Source: Candidatus Ornithobacterium hominis (GTDB lineage Bacteria > Bacteroidota > Bacteroidia > Flavobacteriales > Weeksellaceae). From it: DNA of 64,000 nucleotides. Below are positions 18,239 through 26,264 of the stretch, in pieces. The translations under genes and the position numbers were made by a program. How positions within the stretch are numbered: position 1 is the stretch's first letter; the number at the start of each line of letters is the position of its first letter. The notes under the pieces were generated by a model. That model made no database searches. It was not told the origin of the DNA and saw nothing but the letters and a program-made list of their open reading frames with translations. Location: assembly GCF_951229915.1 (NCBI RefSeq), contig NZ_OX579588.1, positions 1,517,001 through 1,581,000 of the forward strand, given 5' to 3'.

Positions 18239-18262
18239 TTTTTTTTAAGGCTTAAATTTTTT
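18239..18262. repeat. AAGGCTT element between the regulator and the ArsC-like gene
   Basis: Core at 18247-18253 with T9 on the left and AAATTTTTT on the right. It sits at the convergent junction of the two genes. Confidence 0.6.
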
Positions 18263-18263
18263 A

Positions 18264-18620
18264 TTACAAAATCTTCTCTATCTTTTCAGTTGGGCGAGCG
18301 ATGACGGCTTTGTTTTCATGAATCAAAATCGGTCTTTGAATCAGTTTTGGGTTTTCTGCCATGGCTTGTAAAATCTCATCTTCGGTCAAATTCTTTCCTT
18401 TGAATTCCTTTTTCCAAATTTCTTCATTGGTTCTCACTAGTTCCAGCGGAGATGTAAATCCTAATTTTCCTACAATATTTTTTAATTTTTCTGCTGATAG
18501 GCCTGTTTTCAAATATAAAATCGCTTCATGCGGAATTTGCTTGTTTTCTAAATACTGTTTTGCTTCTCTGCTCTTGCTACAGTGTGGGTTGTGGTAAATT
18601 TCAATCTTTTTTTCCATCAT
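18264..18620 (-). CDS. ArsC/Spx-family arsenate reductase-like protein
   Basis: 118 residues with a thioredoxin-like fold. NPHCSKSR puts the catalytic cysteine at residue 14, and RPILIHENKAVIARP is the conserved ArsC C-terminal region. Known members reduce arsenate with glutathione/glutaredoxin or act in thiol biology; without other arsenic genes nearby the role is uncertain, and many Bacteroidota carry such stand-alone copies. Two adjacent ATG codons are possible starts. Confidence 0.85.
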   Translation of the reverse strand: MMEKKIEIYHNPHCSKSREAKQYLENKQIPHEAILYLKTGLSAEKLKNIVGKLGFTSPLELVRTNEEIWKKEFKGKNLTEDEILQAMAENPKLIQRPILIHENKAVIARPTEKIEKIL

Positions 18621-18645
18621 TTTTTTTTAAGGCTTAAAAAATTTT
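18618..18645. repeat. AAGGCTT element upstream of the ArsC-like gene
   Basis: Core at 18629-18635 flanked by T8 and AAAAAATTTT. Here it lies at the 5' side of a gene, so the element is not only found at gene ends. Confidence 0.6.
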
Positions 18646-18680
18646 CGGTGGTAATGATGATTAATAATAAATAAATCTAA

Positions 18681-18722
18681 AAAATAAAATGCAGGCTTTA
18701 AAGAAGTCTTAAACCTGCATTT
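18681..18722 (-). terminator. Terminator of the small acidic protein gene
   Basis: ATGCAGG (18689-18695) and CCTGCAT (18714-18720) form a perfect 7-bp stem that extends with mismatches; a T-rich tail follows on the minus strand. Confidence 0.6.
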
Positions 18723-18739
18723 CTTTGAAGTCTTTTTTA

Positions 18740-18979
18740 TTATTCTTCTTCAAAATCGTCTTCTTCGTAAGCTAAAATTTCTCCTTCGAAGAATTCATAA
18801 GCATCATCTAGTAAATCTTTCACTTGATTTTCTAGGTCTGCTTCCTCGTCGTCGATATCGTCAAACCATTCAATTTCATCAGTATTTACATTAACCAAAA
18901 ATCTTGGAAATTCGGTATGTAATACAAATGCGTCTTCAAAATCTGAGTTATCTGCTAGTAAAAATTTAGGTAATTCCAT
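18740..18979 (-). CDS. Small acidic protein of unknown function
   Basis: 79 residues, strongly acidic, with aspartate/glutamate runs at 39-50 and at the C-terminus (YEEDDFEEE). The N-terminal half alternates hydrophobic residues (PKFLLADN, FPRFLVNVN), which suggests a small folded domain. No signal peptide. The ORF has its own terminator and A-rich start context, which supports a real gene. I do not recognise a named family; conserved short acidic proteins of this kind occur in flavobacteria. Confidence 0.7.
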   Translation of the reverse strand: MELPKFLLADNSDFEDAFVLHTEFPRFLVNVNTDEIEWFDDIDDEEADLENQVKDLLDDAYEFFEGEILAYEEDDFEEE

Positions 18980-19012
18980 AGTTTTAATTTTTTTATTGAG
19001 TAAAAATAAGCT

Positions 19013-20392
19013 TTATTTATGATTTTGCAATATAAATCGTCGACTTAATTGGTAAAAACGGAATAATAAAAATATGGCTGCAAATGTTAGCCCTAAGCCT
19101 AGCCCAATCCACATGCCAAATGCGCCCATTTCTTGCTTTACCGTTAGATAATAGCCCAGCGGCAAGGCTAAGCCGAAATAGGCTAAGAACGTGATGAATG
19201 CGGGGATATTCACATCTTCCATTCCGCGCAAAACTCCCATGCATACGACTTGAACTCCATCTGATAACTGAAATAATGCTGCTACAGACATTAGTCCTGC
19301 GGCGATTTGAATCACCTGATTATCATCTACATAAAATTTAGGTAGCTCGTAGCGAAAAGTCACAAAAGATAATCCACATAAAAACATGAATGCTACCACC
19401 ATATAAATTGCGGACCAGCCAGCGCCTTTTAGTTCTGTGTAATTTTTTAAGCCTTTTTGGTTACCTACTCTTATGGTTGCTGCTACGCCCAATCCCGTGC
19501 AAATCATAAATGTGGTACTGGCTAAATTTAGAGCGATCTGATGTGCTGCTAACTGCTCTTTGCCTGCTAACCCGCAAATAAAAGAGGCTAAACCGAAGGC
19601 TGATACTTCAAAGAACATTTGTAATGCACTCGGCGCCCCGAGTTTAATCAGTTTTTTGATGATAAAATAGTGTAGTTTTTTTAACTTAACTTGCAATAAG
19701 TAAAAACGTGATTTTGTGTTGTACCACATCGCAAATAGCAGAGAAAAAATCATGATAATTCTAGAAAGTAATGTCCCATAAGCGGCTCCTTCTACTTCTA
19801 ACCGTGGCATTCCCCAGTTTCCGTAAATCAGCATGTAGTTAAATACAATATTCATGAGGTTTGCAATAATTGTGGCTATGGCGACTGTCTTCGTTAGTGA
19901 TAAACCTTCTGAAAGCTGACGTAAAGACTGGAATATGATGAGAGGTAGCATTGAATATGTGACAACGCGTAGGTAGGGCAAGGCTTGTTCTACGACTTCG
20001 GGTGGTTGCCCCATACTCCTCATAATCGGTGCTACAAAAAACATCACAAGCATGAGAAAAATTGTTAGCCCGATGTTTAAAAGCGAGCCATGCGTAAAAA
20101 CCCGCACAACTCGTTGTGTATTCCCTCTAGCATCGGCTTGTGCTATGAGTGGTGACATCCCAAAGGTAAAGCCTAAGCACGTCACCATGAGAATAAAAAA
20201 GAGTGAGTTCCCTAAGGCTACAGCACCTAGTGCCGTAGTGCCTAGCTCAGGATTCTGAATTTCATCCCAAGTGGAACCCAGCCCGCCCACCATCACATTA
20301 TCGGCTATATTTACCAATATTTGCCCTGCCTGCGAAAGCATTACTGGCCAGGCTAGATGGAAATTTTTTTTCAGATGTTCTTGAAGTGTCAA
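19013..20392 (-). CDS. MATE family multidrug efflux transporter
   Basis: 459 residues with 12 predicted membrane helices in two homologous halves, each starting with the MATE-type pattern (WPVMLSQAGQILVNIADNVMVG in the first half region; the second half begins near GAPSALQMFFEVSAFG). Inner-membrane exporter of cationic or aromatic compounds driven by Na+ or H+. It follows the response-regulator gene by 10 bases on the same strand and is probably co-transcribed with it. Substrate unknown. Confidence 0.92.
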   Translation of the reverse strand: MTLQEHLKKNFHLAWPVMLSQAGQILVNIADNVMVGGLGSTWDEIQNPELGTTALGAVALGNSLFFILMVTCLGFTFGMSPLIAQADARGNTQRVVRVFTHGSLLNIGLTIFLMLVMFFVAPIMRSMGQPPEVVEQALPYLRVVTYSMLPLIIFQSLRQLSEGLSLTKTVAIATIIANLMNIVFNYMLIYGNWGMPRLEVEGAAYGTLLSRIIMIFSLLFAMWYNTKSRFYLLQVKLKKLHYFIIKKLIKLGAPSALQMFFEVSAFGLASFICGLAGKEQLAAHQIALNLASTTFMICTGLGVAATIRVGNQKGLKNYTELKGAGWSAIYMVVAFMFLCGLSFVTFRYELPKFYVDDNQVIQIAAGLMSVAALFQLSDGVQVVCMGVLRGMEDVNIPAFITFLAYFGLALPLGYYLTVKQEMGAFGMWIGLGLGLTFAAIFLLFRFYQLSRRFILQNHK

Positions 20393-20402
20393 AAGAGAAA
20401 AC

Positions 20403-21596
20403 TTATTTTACAAAATCTTCAACGTCTTGCTCTGTAATGGGATTGTTTCCCAAAATTACTAAACGTTCTACCACATTACGCAATTCTCTAATATTGCCAG
20501 TCCAATCTTTATTTTTCAGTTTTTCAATAGCTTTTTTATGAAAAGATTTGGGTGCTTTGCCTTGTCCTTCTGCAATTTTTTGGGCAAAATGTTCTATCAG
20601 CTCAGGGATATCTTCTTTTCGGTCGTTCAGTGCAGGGACAGGAATTAGAATAACTGCCAAGCGATGGTACAAGTCTTCTCTAAACTTCCCATTGGCTATT
20701 TCTTTCTTTAAATTTTTATTCGTAGCAGCTAAAACCCTCACATCTACTGAGATTTCTTTATCTCCGCCCACACGAGTAATTTTCTTTTCTTGCAACGCAC
20801 GGAGCACTTTTGCTTGTGCCGAAAGGCTCATATCACCAATTTCATCAAGAAATAAAGTTCCTTTATTGGCTTGCTCAAATTTCCCTGCTTTATCTTTATG
20901 CGCCCCTGTGAAGCTTCCTTTCATATGGCCGAAAAGTTCACTTTCTATCAACTCTGCAGGTATAGCTGCACAATTCACTTCTACCATCGGCATTTTGTTT
21001 CGGTCACTTTTCTCATGAATATGGTGTGCGACTAGTTCTTTCCCAGTCCCATTGGGGCCAACGATGAGTACGCGCGCATCGGTTGCCGCAACCTTATCTA
21101 CCATCTCTTGAATTTCCTGTAGATGCTGAGAGCTACCCACCATTTCATACTTATCGCTCACTTTTCTTTTCAAGGCTTTGTTTTCCTCTTGCAAAGATTT
21201 ATTTTGGGTAATTAAGTTTTTCCTATCTAAAGCGTGACGCACGCTATTGAGCAAGCGATTTAAGTCTGGTGGCTTCTGAATGTAGTCGTAAGCTCCTTTC
21301 TTTATGCACTCTACAGCTGTTTCGATGTCTCCGTGCCCAGAAATCATGATGAACGTAAGATCTGGATTGATATTTAAACCTAGTTCTAAAACTTCTAAAC
21401 CATCTTTTACTGGCATTTTGATATCACAAAGCACCAAATCATAGTTTATTTCTTTGATTTTTTCGAGAGCGATTCCTCCATTTTCAGCTTCATCAATCTC
21501 CCATTTTTTGTTCTCATCTTTTAGAATATTGGCTAAAACATTTCGGATAGCCTGTTCGTCTTCTATGATTAATATTTTCATGATATTATTTAGCAT
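20403..21596 (-). CDS. NtrC-like response regulator lacking a DNA-binding domain
   Basis: 397 residues. Receiver domain (about 6-120) with phosphoacceptor D58 in LVLCD and KP near 108; a short coiled linker; AAA+ sigma-54 activator domain with Walker A GPNGTGKE (180-187) and the sigma-54 contact loop GSFTGA (227-232). The protein ends soon after the AAA+ lid (NIRELRNVVERLVIL), with no Fis-type HTH, and the downstream sequence does not continue the frame. The second methionine (M6, base 21581) may be the true start. It may act on sigma-54 from solution or have another partner. Confidence 0.85.
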   Translation of the reverse strand: MLNNIMKILIIEDEQAIRNVLANILKDENKKWEIDEAENGGIALEKIKEINYDLVLCDIKMPVKDGLEVLELGLNINPDLTFIMISGHGDIETAVECIKKGAYDYIQKPPDLNRLLNSVRHALDRKNLITQNKSLQEENKALKRKVSDKYEMVGSSQHLQEIQEMVDKVAATDARVLIVGPNGTGKELVAHHIHEKSDRNKMPMVEVNCAAIPAELIESELFGHMKGSFTGAHKDKAGKFEQANKGTLFLDEIGDMSLSAQAKVLRALQEKKITRVGGDKEISVDVRVLAATNKNLKKEIANGKFREDLYHRLAVILIPVPALNDRKEDIPELIEHFAQKIAEGQGKAPKSFHKKAIEKLKNKDWTGNIRELRNVVERLVILGNNPITEQDVEDFVK

Positions 21597-21800
21597 GCAC
21601 CCAAAGTTAATGAAACTTATAATTTCAAAAAAAATTTAAAAGGCATATTAAAATTAAACCTATCTGATTTTATTTTTTAATCAATTAAAAACTAAAACCT
21701 TAGCAGGTAATTTCTATATACCTTTTTTTATTTTTTTTTAAGGCTTAAAATTTTTTATAAATCCCTTATAGCATTTAAATTAAAGCCCTGATTTTTTCTT
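21597..21800. repeat. Intergenic region with an AAGGCTT element
   Basis: The element core is at 21740-21746 with T9 before it and AAAATTTTTT after it, 55 bases past the tsaC stop codon. No other structure or small gene was recognised in this gap. Confidence 0.55.
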
Positions 21801-22430
21801 CTAGATAAAATCCTCTATTTTCCCTTTCCCTTCTCTTATGATTTCATAGTTACCATCGCCTTGGCTTAGGTCTACCACGCTACTGGCCTCTAGCCCACCA
21901 GTGCCGCTATCTATAATGATATCGACTAAATTATCATATTTTCTACGGATGAGTTCTGGGTCGCTATAATATTCTTTATCTTCTTCGTCTGCCACTAGAG
22001 ATGTTGATGCTATCGGGCTACCCAATGCTTCTACTATTGCATGAGAAACTTTGTGATCGGGGACTCGAATTCCAACGGTTTCTCTTTTTTTGTAATAGCT
22101 GGGTAATGAATTATTTGCATTCATCAGAAATGTAAACGGCCCTGGCAGAGCTCTTTTTAGCAATCTGAATGTTGTGTTGTCTATCGGCCGTGTGAAAGTT
22201 GACAAGTGACTCAAATCATTGCAAACGATTGAAAACTGAGATTGTTCTAATTTCAGCCCCTTTAGCCTAGCTAATTTTTCCATGGCTTCTGCATTAAAAA
22301 TATCACAACCTAAACCGTAAACCGTGTCTGTAGGGTAGATGATAACTGCTCCTTTTTTCAATGCGTCAACCACTTGCTCTATAGCTCTATTGTGGGGATT
22401 TTCTGGATGAATTTTTAATACTTTTGCCAT
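21801..22430 (-). CDS. tsaC: L-threonylcarbamoyladenylate synthase (Sua5/YciO/YrdC family)
   Basis: Makes threonylcarbamoyl-AMP from threonine, bicarbonate and ATP for t6A37 modification of tRNA. 209 residues. KKGAVIIYPTDTVYGLGCD is the family N-terminal substrate loop, and GIRVPDH and STSLV belong to the conserved core. The length fits the short form without the Sua5 C-terminal domain. A YciO-like paralogue cannot be ruled out. Confidence 0.85.
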   Translation of the reverse strand: MAKVLKIHPENPHNRAIEQVVDALKKGAVIIYPTDTVYGLGCDIFNAEAMEKLARLKGLKLEQSQFSIVCNDLSHLSTFTRPIDNTTFRLLKRALPGPFTFLMNANNSLPSYYKKRETVGIRVPDHKVSHAIVEALGSPIASTSLVADEEDKEYYSDPELIRRKYDNLVDIIIDSGTGGLEASSVVDLSQGDGNYEIIREGKGKIEDFI

Positions 22431-22509
22431 AATAAATTGTTTTTAATATGAACTTAAAGTTAATAAATTGTTTCGTATCTACCCGAACAATATGCAAATT
22501 ATAATAGAT

Positions 22510-22560
22510 TTTTTTAAGCCTTTAAAAATTCTTTAAGAAAATTTCTAAAGGCTTAAAAAA
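22510..22560. terminator. Hairpin built from two inverted AAGSCTT elements
   Basis: Arms 22510-22530 and 22540-22560 pair over 21 positions with one mismatch and a 9-base loop. It lies downstream of cmk and upstream of tsaC on the minus strand, so it probably ends the aroB-cmk operon. A T-run follows on the minus strand within the arm itself. Confidence 0.7.
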
Positions 22561-22594
22561 GTTAGTCCTTTGAGTCCATTCGGTAAGATTCTGT

Positions 22595-23281
22595 TTAAAT
22601 TTTACTTTGCACTATTCTCATTATTTTTCCCATCAATTCCTCTTGCGATACGTTGCTATTGTCTATTTCTATCGCATCATCGCATTTTACCAAAGGTGAA
22701 TTTTCTCGCCCAGAATCCAGCTCATCTCGCTCAATGAGATTCGCCTTCACTTCTTCTAGTGTTGTTTTACTTTTGTCTTCCATTTCATTGAATCGGCGTT
22801 GCGCACGCACTTGGGCATCGGCTGTGATGAAGAGTTTCAAATCTGCTTGCGGGAAGACAACTGAACCAATGTCTCGCCCATCCATCACGATATTATGATT
22901 CCATGCCAATTGGCGTTGCTGCTCGACTAGAAAAGAGCGAATTTCGGGGATTTTAGCTACGTAACTCACTAAATTTGTGACAGAAATGCTTCTGATTTCA
23001 TTTTCTACATTTTGACCGTTGAGGTATATTTCATTTTGATTTTCACTCTCATTGTAGCGGAATGTGATTTGGATTTCATCCAAATGATTTACGATTTGTA
23101 AGGCATTCTCTTTATCATTTTCACTAATGATGTTTTCTTGTATTCCGTATAAAGTTACGGCACGGTACATCGCTCCAGTGTCCACATGCAGAAAGTTTAA
23201 TTCTCTAGCAATCGCTTTGGCAATTGTACTCTTCCCAGTAGATGAGAATCCGTCAATCGCGATTATTTTTCCTTTCTCCAT
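22595..23281 (-). CDS. cmk: Cytidylate kinase
   Basis: Phosphorylates CMP and dCMP with ATP. 228 residues with P-loop GFSSTGKS (11-18), the FLHVDTGAMYRAVTLYG segment that binds CMP, and MDGRDIGSVVFP in the core. Full length. The start codon overlaps the end of the upstream YihY gene by 19 bases, which points to translational coupling. Confidence 0.95.
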   Translation of the reverse strand: MEKGKIIAIDGFSSTGKSTIAKAIARELNFLHVDTGAMYRAVTLYGIQENIISENDKENALQIVNHLDEIQITFRYNESENQNEIYLNGQNVENEIRSISVTNLVSYVAKIPEIRSFLVEQQRQLAWNHNIVMDGRDIGSVVFPQADLKLFITADAQVRAQRRFNEMEDKSKTTLEEVKANLIERDELDSGRENSPLVKCDDAIEIDNSNVSQEELMGKIMRIVQSKI

Positions 23282-24378
23282 GTTCCTAGTTTTTTGAGCT
23301 TTGACTTCACTGTTGAAAAAATTGAACTAGATTTTTTGATTCCGATTTCATCTATATACGTCTTTGAACTTTCTCCCACCTCGGGGTCTCGGTAAACTCC
23401 TTGCCGAATGTTTTCATCAAGCATAAGCAATTCTTCTTCTTTATCTTCAAATAATTTATTCAGTACTGCATTTTTATGCCTCAAGACGTAATCTTTGTTC
23501 CATTGAGCATATTTATTGGGCCTAATTTTATAATTATTCTCCAAACCGTATACGTAAGTAAACGTTGCGCCAAATAGTAGAATCAATGTGGTGTAGTTAA
23601 TCCAAATCATGATGAAAATGATGATACTTGCCGTGCCAAATCCCGAGCTGGGGTCTGCTACAGAAAAATAATAGCTGAGCAAATATTTCCCTAAGTTGAA
23701 TAGTAGTGTAGTGACTAAACCTCCTATCCACACCATTTTCCATGGGATTTCGACATCTGGCAAAAACTTGTAAACCAAGGAGAAAAGCACACAAATAACG
23801 ACAAAACTCAGTACAATATCTCCGATATTGAGCAAAAGTGTCCATTCTCCACCGATGTAAAATTCTAGTGAATCCTTGAAGCTAGAAAGCACCGAAGAGC
23901 TAATCACCGTGATGAGTAACAAAAGAGTGATAATCAAAATTAGCATCATCCCGTTGAGCCTGACTGTGATTAAATGTAAAATGCCACTATTGGGTTTCAC
24001 CTCAACATTCCACTGATGATTAAGCGTCTGCTGAATTTGGAAGAATAAAGTTGTCGCACTAAAGATTAATGTTCCGATACCGATGACCTGAACGTACCAC
24101 TCCGAATATGGGTCTAGGTAAGCATTTTGAATTAAATTCTCTATAAATTCTGCTGACTTTAGCCCCATCATATTTTGAATCTTCTCTACTACTTGACCTT
24201 GCATTGCTTTCTCGCCGTAGAATTGCCCCAACGTCCAGATAATCATGATTAAAAGTCCTGGTAGAGATAATATTGCATAATAAGAAATGATAGCACTTTG
24301 CCTGAAGGGGTCATTCTCAAACCAAACAAGAAAAGTTCTTCTTATAACTTCCCAGCATTTAAGTAGAAATTGTTTCAT
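23263..24378 (-). CDS. YihY/BrkB family membrane protein
   Basis: 371 residues with about six membrane helices between residues 30 and 270, including the conserved pattern AIISYYAILSLPGLLIM near the N-terminus and a basic C-terminal cytoplasmic tail of about 100 residues. The family was once taken for ribonuclease BN, which is now known to be a different protein; its function remains unclear. It overlaps cmk by 19 bases. The long hydrophilic tail is larger than in the enterobacterial proteins. Confidence 0.85.
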   Translation of the reverse strand: MKQFLLKCWEVIRRTFLVWFENDPFRQSAIISYYAILSLPGLLIMIIWTLGQFYGEKAMQGQVVEKIQNMMGLKSAEFIENLIQNAYLDPYSEWYVQVIGIGTLIFSATTLFFQIQQTLNHQWNVEVKPNSGILHLITVRLNGMMLILIITLLLLITVISSSVLSSFKDSLEFYIGGEWTLLLNIGDIVLSFVVICVLFSLVYKFLPDVEIPWKMVWIGGLVTTLLFNLGKYLLSYYFSVADPSSGFGTASIIIFIMIWINYTTLILLFGATFTYVYGLENNYKIRPNKYAQWNKDYVLRHKNAVLNKLFEDKEEELLMLDENIRQGVYRDPEVGESSKTYIDEIGIKKSSSIFSTVKSKLKKLGTWRKEK

Positions 24379-24401
24379 TATTCGTTTTTTCTCTTCAATT
24401 T

Positions 24402-24425
24402 TTATTTAAGGCTTAAAAAATTTTA
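24402..24425. repeat. AAGGCTT element between yihY and msrB
   Basis: Core at 24408-24414, filling most of the 44-base gap between two co-directional genes and touching the msrB stop codon. Confidence 0.55.
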
Positions 24426-24917
24426 TTCCTTTTCTTCTTTAAATTCCAGCGAAATAGAGTTAACACAATAGCGCAAACCTGTCGCGGTAGGCCCATCGGT
24501 AAAGACGTGCCCTAGATGCGAACCACAATTTCCACACAGAATTTCCATACGCATCATTCCGTGAGATTTATCCAAGCGTTCTACAATTTTGCCTTTTGCT
24601 ATCGATTTATCAAAACTCGGCCAGCCGCAGTGTGACTCAAATTTACTATCACTCCCAAAAAGTTCTTCACCACAAGCCTTACAGGTATAGATGCCTTCTT
24701 CAAAATGAAGATTAAACTTCCCCGAGTGCGGACGTTCTGTCCCTGCTTCTCGCAATACATAGTATTCTTCTTCGCTCAATTGCTTTCTCCATTCTGTTTC
24801 TGATTTCTGAACCTGATAGGTTGGCTGTTCTTTCACTTTCAATATGTTTTCTGACTCTTTTTCTTGAGAATTACAAGATATAAATATTAAAGTTAGAAAT
24901 AAAAAGAAATATCTCAT
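24423..24917 (-). CDS. msrB: Peptide-methionine (R)-S-oxide reductase, lipoprotein form
   Basis: Repairs methionine-R-sulfoxide in proteins. 164 residues: lipoprotein signal peptide with lipobox IFISC (C15), then the MsrB domain. Zinc ligands are C79/C82 and C128/C131, and the catalytic cysteine is C151 in RYCVNSISLEF. The lipobox implies anchoring in the outer or inner membrane facing the periplasm, in contrast to cytosolic MsrB. It starts 1 base before the aroB stop region (gap of one base), so the two are one transcript. Confidence 0.93.
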   Translation of the reverse strand: MRYFFLFLTLIFISCNSQEKESENILKVKEQPTYQVQKSETEWRKQLSEEEYYVLREAGTERPHSGKFNLHFEEGIYTCKACGEELFGSDSKFESHCGWPSFDKSIAKGKIVERLDKSHGMMRMEILCGNCGSHLGHVFTDGPTATGLRYCVNSISLEFKEEKE

Positions 24918-24918
24918 C

Positions 24919-26004
24919 CTAATGTACTTTTAAATTTGAATAATACTGAAAAGCGGCTTCAATTACCTCTTTCTCGGCGGCAATAGATTGAGAATCACAT
25001 TCCCCAATCTTATCTAAAAGCATAAATTGAATTTCACCGTTTTCATTCTTTTTATCTTGTAACAGATAATTTTTAATTTCCGCATACGTTGGTAAATTTC
25101 GTTTGGGGAAAAATTTTAATAAGCCTTTAGAAATTTCTTCCAATTCTTCACTACTCAATTTATTTTTCTCGGCTGAGATATAAGCTTCTAAAATCAAACC
25201 TATCGCCACCGCTTCGCCATGTAAAAGCTCTTCTTCCCCGTTGATTAAGTGATTTAAATAAGCATCTATATTTTGATTGAGAAAATAAGTTTCTATGGCA
25301 TGCCCCAGCGTGTGCCCAGCGTTTAGAATTTTTCTCAACCCCTTCTCTTTGGGGTCTTCAGCCACCACTTTTCTTTTTATTTCCACTGAAGATTGAATGT
25401 ACGGGGCTACGTTATCAGGTGTTAAACTTTTTAATGCCACCAAATTCTGCCAATGTTTTTTATCTCGAATTAAGCCATGCTTGAGCATTTCGGCAAAACC
25501 TGAGTTTAATTGGTTTTGAGGTAAAGTTTCAAGAAATTCTGGCGAAATCAGAACCATCTCTGGCAAACTAAACGTCCCAATTTGATTTTTTAAGCCTTTA
25601 AAATCAATGCCTGTCTTCCCGCCTACAGAGGCATCGGCCATTGCCAGCAAGCTGGTCGGGATATTAATGAATGTAATACCTCGCTTAAACGTAGAAGCTG
25701 CAAAACCACCCAAATCAGTCACCACTCCGCCGCCGAGATTGATTAGCAAAGAATTTCGGTCTAAATTCAAATCCAACATTCCGCCCCAGACGTCAGCCAC
25801 GTTGCCTATCTGCTTTGCAGACTCACCTGCAGGAATTTCTAAAAATGTAGCCGCATCTAAATCTTTGCACCGCTCTAGAACTAGTGGCAAACAATGAATT
25901 TGCGTATTTTCATCAACCAAAAAAGTGATTTTCCCCTTATAATCTTTAATAAAATCATTGAGAGTCGTAAAAATATCTTCAAAATATATGAATGATTGTT
26001 TCAT
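24919..26004 (-). CDS. aroB: 3-dehydroquinate synthase
   Basis: Second step of the shikimate pathway (DAHP to 3-dehydroquinate, NAD- and metal-dependent). 361 residues with NLGGGVVTDLGGFAAST and PTSLLAMADASVGGKTG in the NAD/substrate site, and the metal-binding histidines in GHTLGHAIE and HGEAVAIG. Full length. First gene of the probable aroB-msrB-yihY-cmk operon, with a well-matched promoter at 26057-26088. Pathway partners are not nearby. Confidence 0.95.
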   Translation of the reverse strand: MKQSFIYFEDIFTTLNDFIKDYKGKITFLVDENTQIHCLPLVLERCKDLDAATFLEIPAGESAKQIGNVADVWGGMLDLNLDRNSLLINLGGGVVTDLGGFAASTFKRGITFINIPTSLLAMADASVGGKTGIDFKGLKNQIGTFSLPEMVLISPEFLETLPQNQLNSGFAEMLKHGLIRDKKHWQNLVALKSLTPDNVAPYIQSSVEIKRKVVAEDPKEKGLRKILNAGHTLGHAIETYFLNQNIDAYLNHLINGEEELLHGEAVAIGLILEAYISAEKNKLSSEELEEISKGLLKFFPKRNLPTYAEIKNYLLQDKKNENGEIQFMLLDKIGECDSQSIAAEKEVIEAAFQYYSNLKVH

Positions 26005-26056
26005 AAAAAGTTCTTAGCCCTAATTTCAATTTTTTTAGATGAATTCTTTCAATTTA

Positions 26057-26088
26057 CAAATCTATCGGGATGAAAAGCAAAATGCAAA
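26057..26088 (-). promoter_or_regulatory. aroB operon promoter
   Basis: Minus strand: TTTG (complement of 26085-26088), 20-base spacer, TAGATTTG (complement of 26057-26064). Full match to the Bacteroidota consensus; predicted start of transcription about 50 bases before the aroB ATG. Confidence 0.65.
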
Positions 26089-26236
26089 CTAAAATTTTAA
26101 AAATCAAAAACTTGAAACAAAATGTATAAGAATATTTCTAAATTTCAAACAAGTTCTTCATCACAAATTTAAAATAATCTCAACAAATCAATCATAAAAT
26201 TTTCTTTACAATATGGAATTTCTATTGATAATAATT

Positions 26237-26244
26237 TAACTTTG
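26237..26244 (+). promoter_or_regulatory. -7 box of the proline dehydrogenase gene
   Basis: TAACTTTG matches TAnnTTTG and lies 20 bases before the start codon. No clear -33 box was found at the expected distance. Confidence 0.45.
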
Positions 26245-26264
26245 TGTAACTATGATGATGATTT

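Noticed and set aside
18220..18300. Direct repeat TTGGGCGAGCG at 18220-18230 and 18290-18300
   Set aside because: Only 11 bases, one copy inside the ArsC-like coding sequence (ARPTE codons), the other in spacer; no further copies seen, so it is probably chance or a minor local duplication.
20400..20403. Frameshift that removed the HTH of the NtrC-like regulator
   Set aside because: Only 10 bases separate its stop from the MATE start codon, leaving no room for a lost HTH, and the ending fits an HTH-less subfamily.
20548..21018. 156-codon plus-strand ORF inside the NtrC-like gene
   Set aside because: Antisense to the conserved AAA+ domain; serine/phenylalanine-rich composition is typical of a reverse-complement shadow.
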